From NCBI GenBank assembly GCA_947459175.1, contig CANHCT010000007.1, positions 1-47,139 of the forward strand: a stretch of DNA of 47,139 nucleotides. The letters run 5' to 3'. The stretch is from Hymenobacteraceae bacterium. Lineage in GTDB: Bacteria; Bacteroidota; Bacteroidia; Cytophagales; Flexibacteraceae. The notes beneath the pieces were generated by a model that had not been told where the DNA came from, made no database searches, and saw only the letters and a list, made by a program, of their open reading frames with translations. A program made the position numbers and the translations under genes. Numbering within the stretch: the stretch's first letter is position 1; each line of letters opens with the position of its first letter. Below, piece by piece: positions 15,780 through 23,634 of the stretch.

Positions 15780-17107
15780 AACTGGGGCTTTTAGTCCATT
15801 TTTTTGATTTCAGGAATGATGTCAGGCAGTGGATTCTGTCCTTGGCCAAATGGTACGATGTGGTACTTTTTGTTAGGCCGCAGGATTTTGAAACACTCAA
15901 AGCCATGAGCCCGCCTGAACTGGAAATCAGGCTGGTAAAGGAAAAAAAACAGGGTCTTTGGAACAGGTTTTGGGAACTGGCTTTCAGGTTTTTAGGAAAA
16001 CTGCCTGCAAGCCGACAAAACTTTTACCTCATGGAGCAATTCAAAATTTCGGTAATCCATGGTGATGAAAAAGGCAAAAAAGTTTCGAGAATGCTGGATT
16101 TCCGCATGACATTGCCCGGAGTATTGAGTTATGATGACTTTCTGAGCCAACTGGTTTACACAGGCGATACCGCCATTTCCGATATAGACCATTTTGTTTG
16201 TTTCACAGAACTAAGTGACCATTACCTCATTGCAAGGCTTCTGGCGGAAAAGAGATCTGTTCTCACCTATGTTTATTCCTGGGACCATCCCTGCAAGCAC
16301 ACGCGTTTTTCCGGCCGGTTGCAATACCTGGTCTGGCACAATGGAATTTCTAAGGATTTAATTGAGTTGCAGCACATTCCTTCCGGCAATATTCGGGTAT
16401 TCGGAGCCACCCAAATGGCATATGTTGATAAATGGCTGGCTCAAAAAGAGGCTATGGCCCGACCTTTTGATTACGACTATATTTATTTCGGATGTGCGAT
16501 TGGGGTTCCACAATTGGTACCCGATGAATTGGAGATTGTGAAGTTGGTGGCAGAAGTAATGAAGCAAAAAACACCACATTTAAAATTAGTGGTAAGGCCT
16601 TATCCGGTTTTGAAAGACTGGACGCCGTACGAAGAATTGAAACAACTGGAAAATGTATTTGTAGATGATGGATTTCGCTCGGCCAAAACCAATAACATTT
16701 CGGTTTCGGACGATGCGATTATGGAAAAATTCAACAAAATCCACCATGCCAAAGCCTTTCTGCATCTGGGCACTACCCTTGGAATTGAAGCTGCTTACAC
16801 AGATGCTCCCTCGGTTTTGCTGGATATGAACGAATTCAATCATCCCGAAGCGATTCTGAATCTCCATCATTTTATCCACCAATATCAAAATGATAAGTAC
16901 CTCAACCTGAAAGAATATCCAAATGTGGTGAATTCAATTGCCGGACTGGAACGTTTTTTTTATCGGCTTTTCAACAATCCCGAAAGTTTGCAGGCCTACA
17001 ATAAAAAGGTCTCATCGCAGTTAAAGCCACAGTCTTTTGAAGAACTGGCTAAAAATCTACGACTCACCATTGGAAGCTCCCAAGCTCTTCCAAACATAAA
17101 TATTTAA
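15776..17107 (+). CDS. probable GT-B glycosyltransferase, unassigned family
   Basis: A 443-residue protein with no signal peptide or membrane helix. The N-terminal half begins like a Rossmann fold (KLGLLVHFFDFRNDVRQW). The C-terminal half shows features seen in GT-B transferases of surface glycans: a strand followed by RPYP, HLGTTLGIEAA and PSVLLDMNEF, resembling the donor-binding part of several polysaccharide transferases. The start overlaps the phosphatase stop (ATGA). As it is coupled to the genes that make a CMP-activated sugar, a role as the transferase for that sugar is the best guess, but I cannot name a family. Confidence 0.6.
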   Translation: MKLGLLVHFFDFRNDVRQWILSLAKWYDVVLFVRPQDFETLKAMSPPELEIRLVKEKKQGLWNRFWELAFRFLGKLPASRQNFYLMEQFKISVIHGDEKGKKVSRMLDFRMTLPGVLSYDDFLSQLVYTGDTAISDIDHFVCFTELSDHYLIARLLAEKRSVLTYVYSWDHPCKHTRFSGRLQYLVWHNGISKDLIELQHIPSGNIRVFGATQMAYVDKWLAQKEAMARPFDYDYIYFGCAIGVPQLVPDELEIVKLVAEVMKQKTPHLKLVVRPYPVLKDWTPYEELKQLENVFVDDGFRSAKTNNISVSDDAIMEKFNKIHHAKAFLHLGTTLGIEAAYTDAPSVLLDMNEFNHPEAILNLHHFIHQYQNDKYLNLKEYPNVVNSIAGLERFFYRLFNNPESLQAYNKKVSSQLKPQSFEELAKNLRLTIGSSQALPNINI

Positions 17108-17447
17108 GTAATAACAACCCATTTTTAAAGAATCATCCAAAATGCTCTACTCCCAATCATTAACCGAAAAATTGTGAATTATGAAAATTGTCATTCTTTA
17201 CACCATTGTTATCATACAAGTTGTCAAAAAATATAGGTTAAGTCAAAAAATGTTTTAAAAATGCAACTCAAATATAAATCCAATAAAAAATTTAATTTGT
17301 GGTTAAAAACTCATTCATTCTTTAAACTAAAATATTCTACGTTTACGGATATTTAACATTGGAGAGAACCAAAACAAAAAATCTGCAATAGGGCTAAAAA
17401 TTAAAGAATTGTATATTGAACGATCCAAATTTCTAAAGAACAAATTC
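17108..17447. other. AT-rich gene-free gap at left edge of the AT-rich segment
   Basis: About 340 bases without a supported gene. The base composition falls sharply from the preceding genes. A 25-codon ATG ORF starts at 17180 (MKIVILYTIVIIQVVKKY...) but has no support. No exact TAnnTTTG box or terminator was found. This is a plausible junction of transferred DNA. Confidence 0.5.
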
Positions 17448-18419
17448 ATGAAAATTATTGATACCTTCCTGTTTAGCGAACCTTTTGAAAAAGAGATATT
17501 ATTTATAAAAATTTTTTTGGGGGCAAATATTGTAAATGAATGGTTAATAATTGAGAACTCATTTACATTTCAAGGGAAATATAAAGGGCTTTTTGCGCAA
17601 GATATTATTAATTCAGATTCCCGTTTTGAACCATACAGGAGCAGAATAAAAATCATCTCGGAAAATTATAACCCCAAAAACGAAGCAAGTTCTGATTCTG
17701 AGGCTTTTAAAGTTGAATATTGGCAAAGAAATCTGGCGACAAAATTTATAAATAATCTAACGGATGAGGACTATTTCTTCATTTCAGACGCAGATGAATG
17801 TGTTGATGGCACAGATGAAAAAAGAAAGGAAGAACTCTTAAATGCATTGAAAAAAAATCCATACAACATTTATCATGTATCTTGCTTGAGATATTGGTAT
17901 GATTTTGACAACCAATATGAAATTTTATACGGAATACCATTGGTTTCAGTTCGCTATTTTAAAGCTTCAGGAAAACAAATTTCCGAACATAGAAAAGAAA
18001 ATATTGGACCATGCAAACAAAAATGGAATAATATTATATGTTTTGAATATTCTCATTGTTTAGATATGGCAAGTATTGTCCAAAAATATTCCTCTTTCTC
18101 GCATATTGGAGCGACTTTAAGCGACATAAAAGAGGGTTTAATGAACAACTGCAGAATATTACCACAAAATAAAAAGCAACGACTGGATTACGGTCCGAGA
18201 AATTTTTTCAAAATTGTTCAACTCAATAACTATAATTCACCTTCTTATGTAAGAGAGAACTTGAACTCTTTAAAAACAAGGACAGTTGATGTAAATTATT
18301 CTGAAAACAGAAAGAAAAATTTCCCTGAAATTTTTTCAACTAAAAATATAATCAAATACTATATAACCTTCTATCTAAATTATGTTTTATTGAACATTAA
18401 AAAATTCATATTTAAATGA
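17448..18419 (+). CDS. GT17-like glycosyltransferase
   Basis: A 323-residue protein that begins MKIIDTFLFSEPFEKEILFI and continues with WLIIENSFTFQGKYKG; the metal-binding motif FFISDADECVDG (DxD) follows, and then SSFSHIG near the C-terminus. This order resembles family GT17 (beta-1,4-N-acetylglucosaminyltransferase-like) as found in bacterial surface glycan loci. I prefer the ATG at 17448 over TTG at 17409, because the family begins at MKI(I/Y)D. The gene is strongly AT-rich compared with neighbours up to 17.1 kb, suggesting recent acquisition. It overlaps the flippase gene by four bases. Confidence 0.7.
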   Translation: MKIIDTFLFSEPFEKEILFIKIFLGANIVNEWLIIENSFTFQGKYKGLFAQDIINSDSRFEPYRSRIKIISENYNPKNEASSDSEAFKVEYWQRNLATKFINNLTDEDYFFISDADECVDGTDEKRKEELLNALKKNPYNIYHVSCLRYWYDFDNQYEILYGIPLVSVRYFKASGKQISEHRKENIGPCKQKWNNIICFEYSHCLDMASIVQKYSSFSHIGATLSDIKEGLMNNCRILPQNKKQRLDYGPRNFFKIVQLNNYNSPSYVRENLNSLKTRTVDVNYSENRKKNFPEIFSTKNIIKYYITFYLNYVLLNIKKFIFK

Positions 18420-19981
18420 AGATAAGATATAAAAAACTGGCCTCTCTGATGGGTCTGAATGGAGTTAACGCCATTCTTGGAATTTTTTATTCTTATATAA
18501 TGATGCATCATTATGGAACATCCAATATAGCCAAAATTTTTTTTGCAGCTTCACTCATTAATCAATCCATAGTTAAACTTTCTCAAGCCGGAAACTTATT
18601 AGAATTTATTGTCCCGATTTATTTTAGGGAAAAAAATTTAAGAGGTGAAAAAGCGGCTGATAATATATTTGCAATAGTAATCAATAATATGCTATTGATT
18701 ACATTAGTCATTTTATTGATTATTTCTTTTTCAATACATATAATCACTGAAATTTATTTTCCAGGCTTTTTGACTTCTGATCAAGAAATGATTAGGCATA
18801 CCTTTATTATAATTTCTGGTCTGACTATTTTTCAAGTAGTTAATGGAATGTTTCAGGGATTATTAATTGCTAAAAAATACTTTGGGCGGGCAGAATTTAC
18901 AAACTCTGTGTCTTTAGTTTTTTCTTCTTTGGTTTTATTTCTTTTGGGAGATGCCAATTCTATTTATCCCTTAATAACAGCGATGTTTATAAGTACTGGC
19001 ATTCAATCTTTATCTATTTCAATAGCGCTTTTTGCAACCAAATACAAACATAAATGGGCTTTAAAATCCACTCACTTTACCACAAAACAATTGTTTAAAA
19101 GTTTATCAACCACATCGGTTTATGTTTTTTCAACACAGGTGTACAGCATATTTTTTAACTCTGCCCTTTCATTTTTACCTGGTAATATTTTCACTATATT
19201 CCGGTACTCAGAGATGATTTGGACTCGGGTATCAAGCTTGATTTTAACTCCATTTAATACAATTTTTTTTAGTGATTTCAGTCAGTTGTTATCAGAATCA
19301 TCTGATACAGCAAAAATTAAAAATTACTTTTTGAACAATTTAAATATTGTAATTGTTCTTTCGCTTTTTGTGTTTTTATCATTTTACGCAGGTAGTTTTC
19401 CCATGTTTTGGCTTTTATTCAAATCTAAAAATATGCCTTTTAATGATGTTTATTTACTTTTCATTGTGGTTATTGTATTTATTGGAACAATGCTTCTGAC
19501 ATCTCTTCAGTCAATATACAGAAAAGTTGTCTCATCTGCTATTCTTGCGGACAAACAATATCTTTTTTACGCTGTCTTTCATGTATTTTCTGCTTTCATT
19601 TCTAGTTATTTATTGAAATTATTCTATTTTAATGGCTTGATAGTTTCCATAATCTTTCATTCGGCTCTAATGCTTTTTGCTTCAGTTTTAGTTTTGGTTT
19701 TGTATAAAAAAGAATTGTTTGTTTTTGTTTCTTTAAATCAATTTATTCGTATTGTATTTGCAAACATATTGGCTTTTTTATGTATTTATTTTACAAAAAA
19801 CAGAATACCTTCTATTGAAAACTTTCCACCCGTGCACTTGTTTTTTCTTTCTTTTGTTTTATGTGCAGAATATATTGTCCTGATATTTGTTCTGTACCGT
19901 ATTTTTGGCATAAAATATTTGGATAAATTTTTTCACATTACCTTTCAGCAATTAAAGTCCAGATTAGGAATTATTGCCTGA
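18416..19981 (+). CDS. polysaccharide flippase, Wzx/MurJ (MOP) superfamily
   Basis: A 521-residue integral membrane protein with about 12-14 hydrophobic helices. The start, SLMGLNGVNAILGIFYSYIM followed by the conserved-looking YGTSNIAKIFFAASLINQ, resembles MVF/MurJ-type transporters, which move lipid-linked sugar units across the inner membrane. No other Wzx-type gene is seen in the locus, so this may be the unit flippase. The gene is AT-rich like its upstream neighbour. It starts with an ATGA overlap with the GT17-like gene. Confidence 0.8.
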   Translation: MKIRYKKLASLMGLNGVNAILGIFYSYIMMHHYGTSNIAKIFFAASLINQSIVKLSQAGNLLEFIVPIYFREKNLRGEKAADNIFAIVINNMLLITLVILLIISFSIHIITEIYFPGFLTSDQEMIRHTFIIISGLTIFQVVNGMFQGLLIAKKYFGRAEFTNSVSLVFSSLVLFLLGDANSIYPLITAMFISTGIQSLSISIALFATKYKHKWALKSTHFTTKQLFKSLSTTSVYVFSTQVYSIFFNSALSFLPGNIFTIFRYSEMIWTRVSSLILTPFNTIFFSDFSQLLSESSDTAKIKNYFLNNLNIVIVLSLFVFLSFYAGSFPMFWLLFKSKNMPFNDVYLLFIVVIVFIGTMLLTSLQSIYRKVVSSAILADKQYLFYAVFHVFSAFISSYLLKLFYFNGLIVSIIFHSALMLFASVLVLVLYKKELFVFVSLNQFIRIVFANILAFLCIYFTKNRIPSIENFPPVHLFFLSFVLCAEYIVLIFVLYRIFGIKYLDKFFHITFQQLKSRLGIIA

Positions 19982-20004
19982 AAACCCGTAAGTCGTCTTA
20001 CCCT

Positions 20005-20223
20005 ATGTGTCATCTGTTTTCCTTTTCCGTGGCTGCCGTTTGGCTCTTAAAATTCTGGCTCTACAGTCAGACCTGGATTCTGGCCATGGGCTGGGTGCCG
20101 GTGATTTCGATTTCCGGCTTGTTTTCCCTTGGCATTCTTTCCTTCTTTACTTTTGTTTTGCGTCTGGAAGAATTTTCACTCCTTTCCGGACTGATCAGAA
20201 AAAATGCTGCCCGATTTTTTTAG
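20005..20223 (+). CDS. small hydrophobic protein overlapping the acetyltransferase gene
   Basis: A 72-residue ORF with two likely membrane helices (SVAAVWLLKFWLYSQTWILA and VISISGLFSLGILSFFTFVL) and a basic end. It lies in the 220-base gap between the flippase and the acetyltransferase and overlaps the latter by 20 bases, which would allow coupled translation. No family is recognised. The composition returns toward that of the chromosome here. It could be a real small membrane partner or a remnant; support is only moderate. Confidence 0.45.
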   Translation: MCHLFSFSVAAVWLLKFWLYSQTWILAMGWVPVISISGLFSLGILSFFTFVLRLEEFSLLSGLIRKNAARFF

Positions 20224-20752
20224 AAGCGGTAACAAAGGCCAGTTTTTCAGGTGGATTGCCAATGCCTGGATTGGAAAAATTCCTTTCAGGGCTATGAGAA
20301 TGGGATATTACCGCCTGTTTTTTCCCATTGGCAAATCTTCGGTCATCCTTATGGGCTTAAGGTTGCGCAAAATGAAAGACCTGGAAATTGGCCATACCAG
20401 CAACATCAACCCATTCTGCATGTTCGACACCCGTGGCGGACATATCCGCATCGGAAACTGTGTGGACATTGCACCGGAGGTTAACATTTGGACACTCGAG
20501 CATGATTTCCAGGACCCTGATTTCCGGACAAAAAGCGGCTCTGTGGAAATCGGTGATTTTGTCTGGATTGCCAACAGGGCCATTATTCTTCCGGGCGTAA
20601 AAATCGGAGAAGGAGCTGTGGTAGCAGCCGGAGCCGTGGTAACCAAATCTGTGGAACCCTGGACACTGGTAGGCGGCGTACCGGCCAAGCCCATAGGCAA
20701 AAGGAATCCGGAGCAGAATCCGAGAAAACCTTACAACCCGTTCTTGTGGTAA
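20204..20752 (+). CDS. hexapeptide-repeat acetyltransferase (WcaF/maltose acetyltransferase type)
   Basis: A 182-residue left-handed beta-helix acyltransferase. Hexapeptide turns run through IRIGNCVDIAPEVNI, the catalytic histidine is in TLEHDF, and VEIGDFVWIANRAIILPGVK and IGEGAVVAAGAVVTKS follow; the end is VGGVPAKPIG. Such enzymes put O-acetyl groups on sugars using acetyl-CoA. It closes the polysaccharide locus and probably decorates its product. The start at 20204 lies inside the preceding small ORF; an ATG at 20294 is in the frame but would cut the helical N-terminal arm. Confidence 0.87.
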   Translation: MLPDFFRSGNKGQFFRWIANAWIGKIPFRAMRMGYYRLFFPIGKSSVILMGLRLRKMKDLEIGHTSNINPFCMFDTRGGHIRIGNCVDIAPEVNIWTLEHDFQDPDFRTKSGSVEIGDFVWIANRAIILPGVKIGEGAVVAAGAVVTKSVEPWTLVGGVPAKPIGKRNPEQNPRKPYNPFLW

Positions 20753-20810
20753 CCTGTAAAATCAGGGCCTTAGGCTATGTAACCGAAGTGCCTGACTCTT
20801 TTATTGGCCC

Positions 20811-20818
20811 TATATTTG
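20811..20818 (+). promoter_or_regulatory. -7 promoter box (TATATTTG) of ubiE
   Basis: TATATTTG is an exact TAnnTTTG match, 58 bases before the chosen ubiE start. No TTTG is found at the -33 position. Confidence 0.55.
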
Positions 20819-20876
20819 CAACTTTCCCGGCTCTCTGTTGTTGACTAGACCTGAGTTGTCTTTTTTTGATAAATAC

Positions 20877-21608
20877 ATGCCCACAACCCCTATTGTTCCA
20901 TATTCCGGTTCGGATGCCTCCAAGAAAGATCAGGTGGCCACCATGTTCAACAACATCTCCTTCCGGTATGATATATTGAACCGTCTGCTTTCCTTTGGAA
21001 TTGACATTTGGTGGCGCAAAAAAGCGGTTGCCCAGCTTCGGGAAGTGAATCCGGATTTGCTGCTCGACATAGCTACCGGCACTGCAGATCTGGCCATTGA
21101 GGCCCTGTCGCTTCGGCCCGGTAAAATTATCGGCATCGATATCAGCGAAGGAATGCTTGAAATCGGTCGTAAAAAGCTGATTCAAAGAGGCTTGCAGGAA
21201 AAAATAGAACTCCTTACCGGGGATTCCGAAAAATTACGCTTCCCCGACAATCATTTTGATGCTGTAATGGTCAGTTTCGGAGTGCGCAACTTCGAAAATC
21301 TCGAGACCGGTCTCGCTGAAATTCACCGGGTTCTGAAGCCGGGCGGAAAGCTGATGATTCTGGAGTTTTCAAAGCCTAAAAATATTATAATCAAGGTTTT
21401 ATATAACTTTTACAACCAAACCTTATTGCCGGCAGCAGGCCGGCTGATTTCGGGAGATACGGCTGCCTATTCTTACCTGCCGGCTTCGGTAGAAGCATTT
21501 CCGGAGGGCGACAGTTTTTTAAAAATACTCACATCGCAAGGGTTTGGCCGGGCAAAGGCCCTACCTTTAACTTTTGGAATCAGCAGCATTTACACTGGTT
21601 ATAAATAA
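20877..21608 (+). CDS. ubiE: demethylmenaquinone methyltransferase UbiE/MenG
   Basis: SAM-dependent C-methylation that makes menaquinone, the main quinone of Bacteroidetes. The 243-residue protein has KKDQVATMFNNISFRYDILN, RLLSFGIDIWWR, the SAM motif LLDIATGTADLAIEA and LKPGGKLMILEFSKP, all typical of UbiE. I chose ATG 20877 (MPTTPIVPYSGSD) over the TTG at 20838 because the N-terminus then fits the family. The downstream gene is PorT-like and lies 29 bases away; a ubiE-porT pair is also known in other Bacteroidetes. Confidence 0.94.
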   Translation: MPTTPIVPYSGSDASKKDQVATMFNNISFRYDILNRLLSFGIDIWWRKKAVAQLREVNPDLLLDIATGTADLAIEALSLRPGKIIGIDISEGMLEIGRKKLIQRGLQEKIELLTGDSEKLRFPDNHFDAVMVSFGVRNFENLETGLAEIHRVLKPGGKLMILEFSKPKNIIIKVLYNFYNQTLLPAAGRLISGDTAAYSYLPASVEAFPEGDSFLKILTSQGFGRAKALPLTFGISSIYTGYK

Positions 21609-21637
21609 CTCATCATTCTTTTCGTTGTAAAAACCGG

Positions 21638-22420
21638 GTGACATTCAGGGACCATATTTTATTTTTTGCTTCGCTTTTTTTGATGCTTGGCTTAGGTTCC
21701 TGGAATGCTTATTCTCAGTCTCAATCCCAGTTTAAAAAGGATGGGGATGACTCTAAAATTGTGAAAAGGAAAGGCCAGAATCTGGTGGGCTACGACAGCA
21801 AAAAGATTCATTACGGCTTTTTTCTGGCCTTGAATCGATCCAGTTTCAGGACAACCGCCTCACCCTTCTTCAACAACCAGCTCTCGGACCCCAATCTGGA
21901 TTCGGCAAGCCGGCTGTTCTCCATCAATCCCGAACCATCAGTAGGCTTTACCACTGGCTTTATTTTTAATTTTCGCCTGTTCAACCTATTGGATGTAAGG
22001 GCCTTACCCTCTGTTTCGTTTTACCAGCGCTCGGTGATTTTCAGATACCAGAATGATTCTACGACCCGCGAACTGAGCCAATCAACATTCAGTTTCATGG
22101 AGCTTCCCATTCTCCTGAAATTCAAATCGGTTCGGCGCAACAACACAAGGATGTACATTATCGGAGGCATCAAACCGGCAGTAGAAGTGGGCTCAAAAAA
22201 GAAAGAAATCCAGCAGGACAGACTCCGAGCCACCACTTTCGATTTCTGCGTGGAGTATGGACTGGGTTTCGACTTCTATTATCCCCTGTTCAAGTTTTCT
22301 CCCGAAATCCGCTTTTCCCACGGCTTCTCCAACCTCCGCAATGTGGACCCGAATGTATATTCACGAAGCATCAGCACAATGTATACCCATACGGTCACCC
22401 TCTATTTCAATTTTGAATAA
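21638..22420 (+). CDS. porT: PorT-like outer-membrane protein (type IX secretion)
   Basis: A 260-residue outer-membrane beta-barrel protein. A signal peptide runs to about residue 27 (FFASLFLMLGLGSWNAYSQ). Then come alternating strands, and the end is TVTLYFNFE, a barrel-like C-terminus. PorT is needed for type IX secretion and gliding in Bacteroidetes; the match rests on length, architecture and the ubiE neighbour. It starts with GTG at 21638. It overlaps the convergent aminotransferase gene by 19 bases at their 3' ends. Type IX cargo candidates occur elsewhere in the window (31.5 and 46.1 kb). Confidence 0.78.
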   Translation: MTFRDHILFFASLFLMLGLGSWNAYSQSQSQFKKDGDDSKIVKRKGQNLVGYDSKKIHYGFFLALNRSSFRTTASPFFNNQLSDPNLDSASRLFSINPEPSVGFTTGFIFNFRLFNLLDVRALPSVSFYQRSVIFRYQNDSTTRELSQSTFSFMELPILLKFKSVRRNNTRMYIIGGIKPAVEVGSKKKEIQQDRLRATTFDFCVEYGLGFDFYYPLFKFSPEIRFSHGFSNLRNVDPNVYSRSISTMYTHTVTLYFNFE

Positions 22421-23565
22421 TCGGCACGGTTGAGATGGTCGGCTGCCTGAGAAAGGGTTTCTTCTTTTTTTGCAAAGCATACCCGCAAAACGCGGTTGTC
22501 GGTCCGGTCGCGGTAAAAGGCCGAAACGGGGATAGTGGCCACGCCTGTTTCGGAAGTGAGCTTTTCGGCGAGATCAAAATCGCCTGTGCCGGCTTCGAAG
22601 GTAAAGCATTGAAAATAAGAACCCCGGCAGGGCAATGGCTTCAGAAAAGGGGTCCTCAGTTCGGAAAGAAAAAAATCGCGTTTTTTCTGAAAAAATGCAG
22701 GCAGAGAGAGATACACCTCCGGGTCCTGAAGGTATTGGGCCATTCCCACCTGCAAAGTGGAGCCCACCGAAAATACATTGAATTGATGGTGATTGCGAAA
22801 TTCCTTCATCAGGTACGCCGGTGCTACAGAATAGCCTGTTTTCCAGCCTGTGCAGTGAAAAACTTTGCCTAAAGAAAATGCCACAAAAGACCTTTCGAAA
22901 AGTTCGGGCTCCGAAAGAATACTCAGGTGTTTTTCACCGTCAAAAACCAAATGTTCGTAAACTTCATCGCTCAGTATCAATATGTTGGTATCCCGAACCA
23001 GATGTTTCAGTTCCTGCAGATCGGCCCGGGTAAGGATGGTTCCGGTAGGATTGTTGGGCGAGTTCAGCATAATCATCCGGGTTTTGGGGTTGATGGCTTG
23101 CCGGACCTTCTCCCAGGGAATGGCATAGGATGGGAAATCCAGCGGAACCGGCACGGCTTTGGCCCCTGTGATTTCAATATTGGGAATGTAGGAATCAAAG
23201 CATGGCTCAAAGAACAAAACCTCATCACCGGGCCGCAAGACAGCAGTCAGGGCATTGGAAATGGCATAGGTTCCGCCCGGTGTAATGGTAATTTCGGTAT
23301 CCGGAGAAACGGGGTTGCCGTACAGGGTTTTAATTTTTTCAGCAATCACTTCCCGCAGAAGGGGGTAGCCGTTCGAGTGCGCATATTGGTTGAATCCGTC
23401 CCGCATGGCCTTGTAAACCAGGTCCTGCAAACGGGCATCCATGGGAAAATCGGGAAATCCCTGTCCCAGATTGATAGCCCCGTGTTCGGCGGCCAATTGC
23501 GACATATGGGTGAAAATGGAAACCGGAAGGTCCGGCAATTTGCTGTTTATCTGTACTTTAGACAT
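22402..23565 (-). CDS. methionine/kynurenine-type PLP aminotransferase
   Basis: A 387-residue fold-type I aminotransferase of subgroup I-beta/gamma. The N-terminus has INLGQGFPDFPMD; later NSPNNPTG (cofactor/substrate site), LSDEVYEHLVFDG, and the PLP-lysine region SLGKVFHCTGWKTGYSVAP. Relatives transfer the amino group of methionine or kynurenine. It may act in methionine salvage. It points toward porT and shares its last 19 bases with it. Its upstream region holds no exact promoter box. Confidence 0.87.
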   Translation of the reverse strand: MSKVQINSKLPDLPVSIFTHMSQLAAEHGAINLGQGFPDFPMDARLQDLVYKAMRDGFNQYAHSNGYPLLREVIAEKIKTLYGNPVSPDTEITITPGGTYAISNALTAVLRPGDEVLFFEPCFDSYIPNIEITGAKAVPVPLDFPSYAIPWEKVRQAINPKTRMIMLNSPNNPTGTILTRADLQELKHLVRDTNILILSDEVYEHLVFDGEKHLSILSEPELFERSFVAFSLGKVFHCTGWKTGYSVAPAYLMKEFRNHHQFNVFSVGSTLQVGMAQYLQDPEVYLSLPAFFQKKRDFFLSELRTPFLKPLPCRGSYFQCFTFEAGTGDFDLAEKLTSETGVATIPVSAFYRDRTDNRVLRVCFAKKEETLSQAADHLNRADYSKLK

Positions 23566-23634
23566 AAATCATGTACCCTTTCTGAATCCGGAAGCTGTGC
23601 CGGGATGCGATTTTAAAGAAAAAGAAATTGGGCC

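Noticed and set aside
17180-17257. A 25-codon ATG ORF in the AT-rich gap
   Set aside because: It is very short, lies in low-complexity AT-rich DNA and has no recognisable product or promoter.
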